A program made the position numbers and the translations under genes. This document shows positions 25,524 through 27,329 of a stretch of 27,329 bases of DNA, piece by piece. Within the stretch, counting starts at the first letter, position 1. Every line of letters begins with the position of its first letter. Source of the stretch: Clostridium sp. AM49-4BH (GTDB taxonomy: Bacteria > Bacillota > Clostridia > Lachnospirales > Lachnospiraceae); the NCBI RefSeq assembly GCF_003478335.1, contig NZ_QUFB01000043.1:1-27329 (forward strand), read 5' to 3'. The notes beneath the pieces were generated by a model. The model ran no database searches. It was not told the origin of the DNA and saw only the letters and a list, made by a program, of their open reading frames with translations.

Positions 25524-26420
25524 TCAAGCCTCTACTCTATGATTACTCCTCATTTCCTCCAATTCCTTTTTGCTCATATTTTCAGGAGACAATCTGACCC
25601 CCGAAAAATTGTATTCTGCAATCCATCGCTTTTTAGAATTATTTCCTTCATACACCTCGAAATGCCCATGTAACAAATCAATAGAAAGAATATACTTTTT
25701 ATCTTTGCTAATAAAATATTTAGTATCCTCATTATATGGATTTTTAGGATGATATTCAGTAAACCCATTTCTTAATGCAATTATTTCTCCGTACTTTTTA
25801 TATAGAGAACCTTTTGAACCAGAAATCGTCATAGCTATTTTTTTCATTTCCTGATCCAATTTATTACATAGCTTTGCATTTACAAAAATCGCCTTACTTC
25901 CATTGTCTTTTATGCAATCATTAAAGCAACCAGATTTTTCTGTATATGGTTCTCTTACAACAGGGATTAAAAACTCGTCATCGTCAACATGGAACTTAAG
26001 AAAATTCCCATTCAAATTGTAATTAGCCTTTCCAACAAATAAAATATAATCCCGATTGATATTCGCAGTATAATTCATGAGTAACTTTATCTCTTTCTCA
26101 TTTGTAATACTAAAATCAGCATTTTTTATATGACATATACTATCTGTTTCTAAATCTTCTGACCTATAAACCTCTCCCTTGCGTAACAATTCAGACAACT
26201 TAGGCACAATATTGCTTGTGAAAAAACTATACATGTTTACCTTAACTGCAGGAGGCGTATACCATGATTGCTCATTAAAAATAGATTCCTCTATAGAATC
26301 CAACCCACAATCAAGATACTCGTTAATAAAGTCTAAAATATCATTAAAAAACACCCAATCGTAAATCTCCTCATTTTCACATACCATACATGGAGAAAAC
26401 ATAATCTTTTGAATCACCAT
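25524..26420 (-). CDS. Unknown 298-aa partner of the DUF3696 ATPase
   Basis: ATG 26420 has AAGGGG 5 nt upstream and overlaps the ATPase stop by 7 nt (ATGGTGA), a strong sign of coupled translation. The protein has an N-terminal Cys pair (SPCMVCENEE), many aromatic residues, no membrane segments and a C-terminal half around KYFISKDKKYILSIDLLHGH. I do not recognise a family. AT-rich composition sets it and the ATPase apart from the ICE genes. It could be the effector of a two-gene defence cassette, but this is a guess from context. Confidence 0.75.
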   Translation of the reverse strand: MVIQKIMFSPCMVCENEEIYDWVFFNDILDFINEYLDCGLDSIEESIFNEQSWYTPPAVKVNMYSFFTSNIVPKLSELLRKGEVYRSEDLETDSICHIKNADFSITNEKEIKLLMNYTANINRDYILFVGKANYNLNGNFLKFHVDDDEFLIPVVREPYTEKSGCFNDCIKDNGSKAIFVNAKLCNKLDQEMKKIAMTISGSKGSLYKKYGEIIALRNGFTEYHPKNPYNEDTKYFISKDKKYILSIDLLHGHFEVYEGNNSKKRWIAEYNFSGVRLSPENMSKKELEEMRSNHRVEA

Positions 26421-27329
26421 TTCACCCCTTCTCTGTAATTTTCCATAGCAATTTTGGCAATCTCCATACTCTCAGAACCAAATTGCGTAAAAAATTGTTT
26501 AGGAGCATTTGTTATTCCTTTCTGTGAATCTATTAAAATTTGCGTAATTGGCTTTTCATGATCCACATAATAGATTTTAATCATATTATTTAATTCGCCT
26601 GATTTGTCTTGTAACACTCTCTTAATAATACGATTAATTATGTGATCACTATGAGTTTCAATAATTAATCCCCTTTTATCAATAGCCATTGACAAAAGAA
26701 AATCCGCAATTGCCATTTGTGCAGCGGGATGAAGATGAATCTCCGGCTGTTCTAACATTAATAATTCATTGCCTTTCTCAAGTAAACCTGATACCAAAAT
26801 TGGCAATACCTGACTCACTCCAAATCCAACATTTGATATATTATAATCTCCAACATTAAGTTTTATCATTTCAGACGCTTGATTTAAAGAATATTTACCC
26901 AAGTCCAAATACTCCATCCATAAATTAACCAACCGTTCAAAGTTCATTTTCTTTACTACACCTTGTATTTTCTCCTCCGTTGGTGGAATAAATCCGTATA
27001 TTTTTTTACCTGCATATTTACACATTATTTGAGGTGTATATTCCCCTCCTAATCCCACACTGTCCATCTCATTTTCTATTATATAATTTCTCTGAGGATA
27101 CACACGCAAAGGAGTTAGATACTTTACATTCTTAAATTGCATTGCGTTAATGCGAAAAATCAAATATATATTTGCTAAAACACCATCTATCTTAGTTTTT
27201 TTAGGACGAACTGATGTTGCATATGCATTAATTAATGTTAAATTTTCAAAATAACAAACACATGAATTTAATTCTATCTTTGGCACACTATTAGGAATAT
27301 TTTCAATAACAATCCTGTAATTCTTATTT
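26414..27329 (-). CDS. AAA ATPase of the DUF3696/OLD-like type, 5' end outside the window
   Basis: The frame is open to the right edge (GTG 27286 is not a likely start), so at least 305 codons of the C-terminal part are seen. Motifs are NIPNSVPKIEL, YLTPLRVYPQRNYIIENE, SVGLGGEYTPQIM, the signature region GFGVSQVLPILV, Walker B LLMLEQPEIHLHP and the switch LIIETHSDHIINRI, then DUF3696-like sequence to the end. Walker A should lie upstream, beyond the window. Such SMC/ABC-like ATPases are often part of phage defence pairs. It overlaps the 298-aa gene. Confidence 0.85.
   Translation of the reverse strand, partial: NKNYRIVIENIPNSVPKIELNSCVCYFENLTLINAYATSVRPKKTKIDGVLANIYLIFRINAMQFKNVKYLTPLRVYPQRNYIIENEMDSVGLGGEYTPQIMCKYAGKKIYGFIPPTEEKIQGVVKKMNFERLVNLWMEYLDLGKYSLNQASEMIKLNVGDYNISNVGFGVSQVLPILVSGLLEKGNELLMLEQPEIHLHPAAQMAIADFLLSMAIDKRGLIIETHSDHIINRIIKRVLQDKSGELNNMIKIYYVDHEKPITQILIDSQKGITNAPKQFFTQFGSESMEIAKIAMENYREGVKW

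Overview
The window is part of an integrative conjugative element (ICE) from a gut Firmicute, most likely a Lachnospiraceae-type clostridium. A second, smaller mobilizable element has inserted into it. This assignment rests on the gene families (RadC/YodL, DUF5688, a huge methylase-SNF2 helicase, PrgI, VirB6-like and Maff2 proteins, sortase B), on the TnpX/TnpV-type transposon and on the tet genes, not on any housekeeping gene. Every convincing protein gene lies on the minus strand, so the text below reads from right to left.

Right end (27329 to 22979): a 5'-truncated AAA ATPase of the DUF3696 type overlaps an unknown 298-aa partner. Both are AT-rich and look like cargo. Then come a class B sortase and three type IV secretion genes: a Maff2/VirB2-like pilin, a VirB6-like membrane protein and PrgI. 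No VirB4 ATPase follows PrgI; a 28-codon ORF and then the giant helicase gene follow directly.

The helicase gene is in pieces. Its 5' part (22833 to 16463) carries an ArdC-like N-terminus, a hydrophilic linker, two repeated modules, an adenine-methylase-like domain and an SNF2 helicase. Its 3' part (4312 to 2910) carries the rest of the helicase and a DUF5688-like tail. They are split by a 12.15-kb element (4310-16465) that entered the codons for helicase motif VI, between PSD and IEQQEGRILRQ. A 3-bp ATC/GAT is duplicated at the junctions, and an 11-bp inverted repeat lies about 14 bp inside each end. The gene would have encoded about 2590 aa.

The inserted element is of the Tn4451/Tn5397 type. 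It has a large serine recombinase whose stop codon is built on the crossover GA, TnpV at the other end, a MobV relaxase with a pMV158-like oriT, a RepA-like ATPase, a ParB-like protein, a PC4/YdbC-like protein, three small sigma-like regulators each preceded by an intrinsic terminator, and the tandem tetracycline genes tet(O/32/O)-like and tet(40) behind a consensus promoter and a tet(M)-type attenuator. Three triple arrays of a 9-bp iteron surround the oriT.

The most unusual signal is in the helicase linker at 22019-21670. A second reading frame encodes a complete TnpV-family protein homologous to the TnpV of the inserted element. One restored base near 21965 repairs both frames at once: the linker of the helicase and the nested TnpV-like protein. 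This points to a dual-coding (overprinted) gene rather than chance.

Four genes (helicase 5' part, helicase 3' part, repA, tet(40)) each lack exactly one base, usually from a short C/G run. Sequencing or assembly error is therefore as likely as real gene decay. Left end (1739 to 1): a 41-codon ORF overlapping radC/yodL, then a small partial gene with an in-frame 45-bp tandem duplication.
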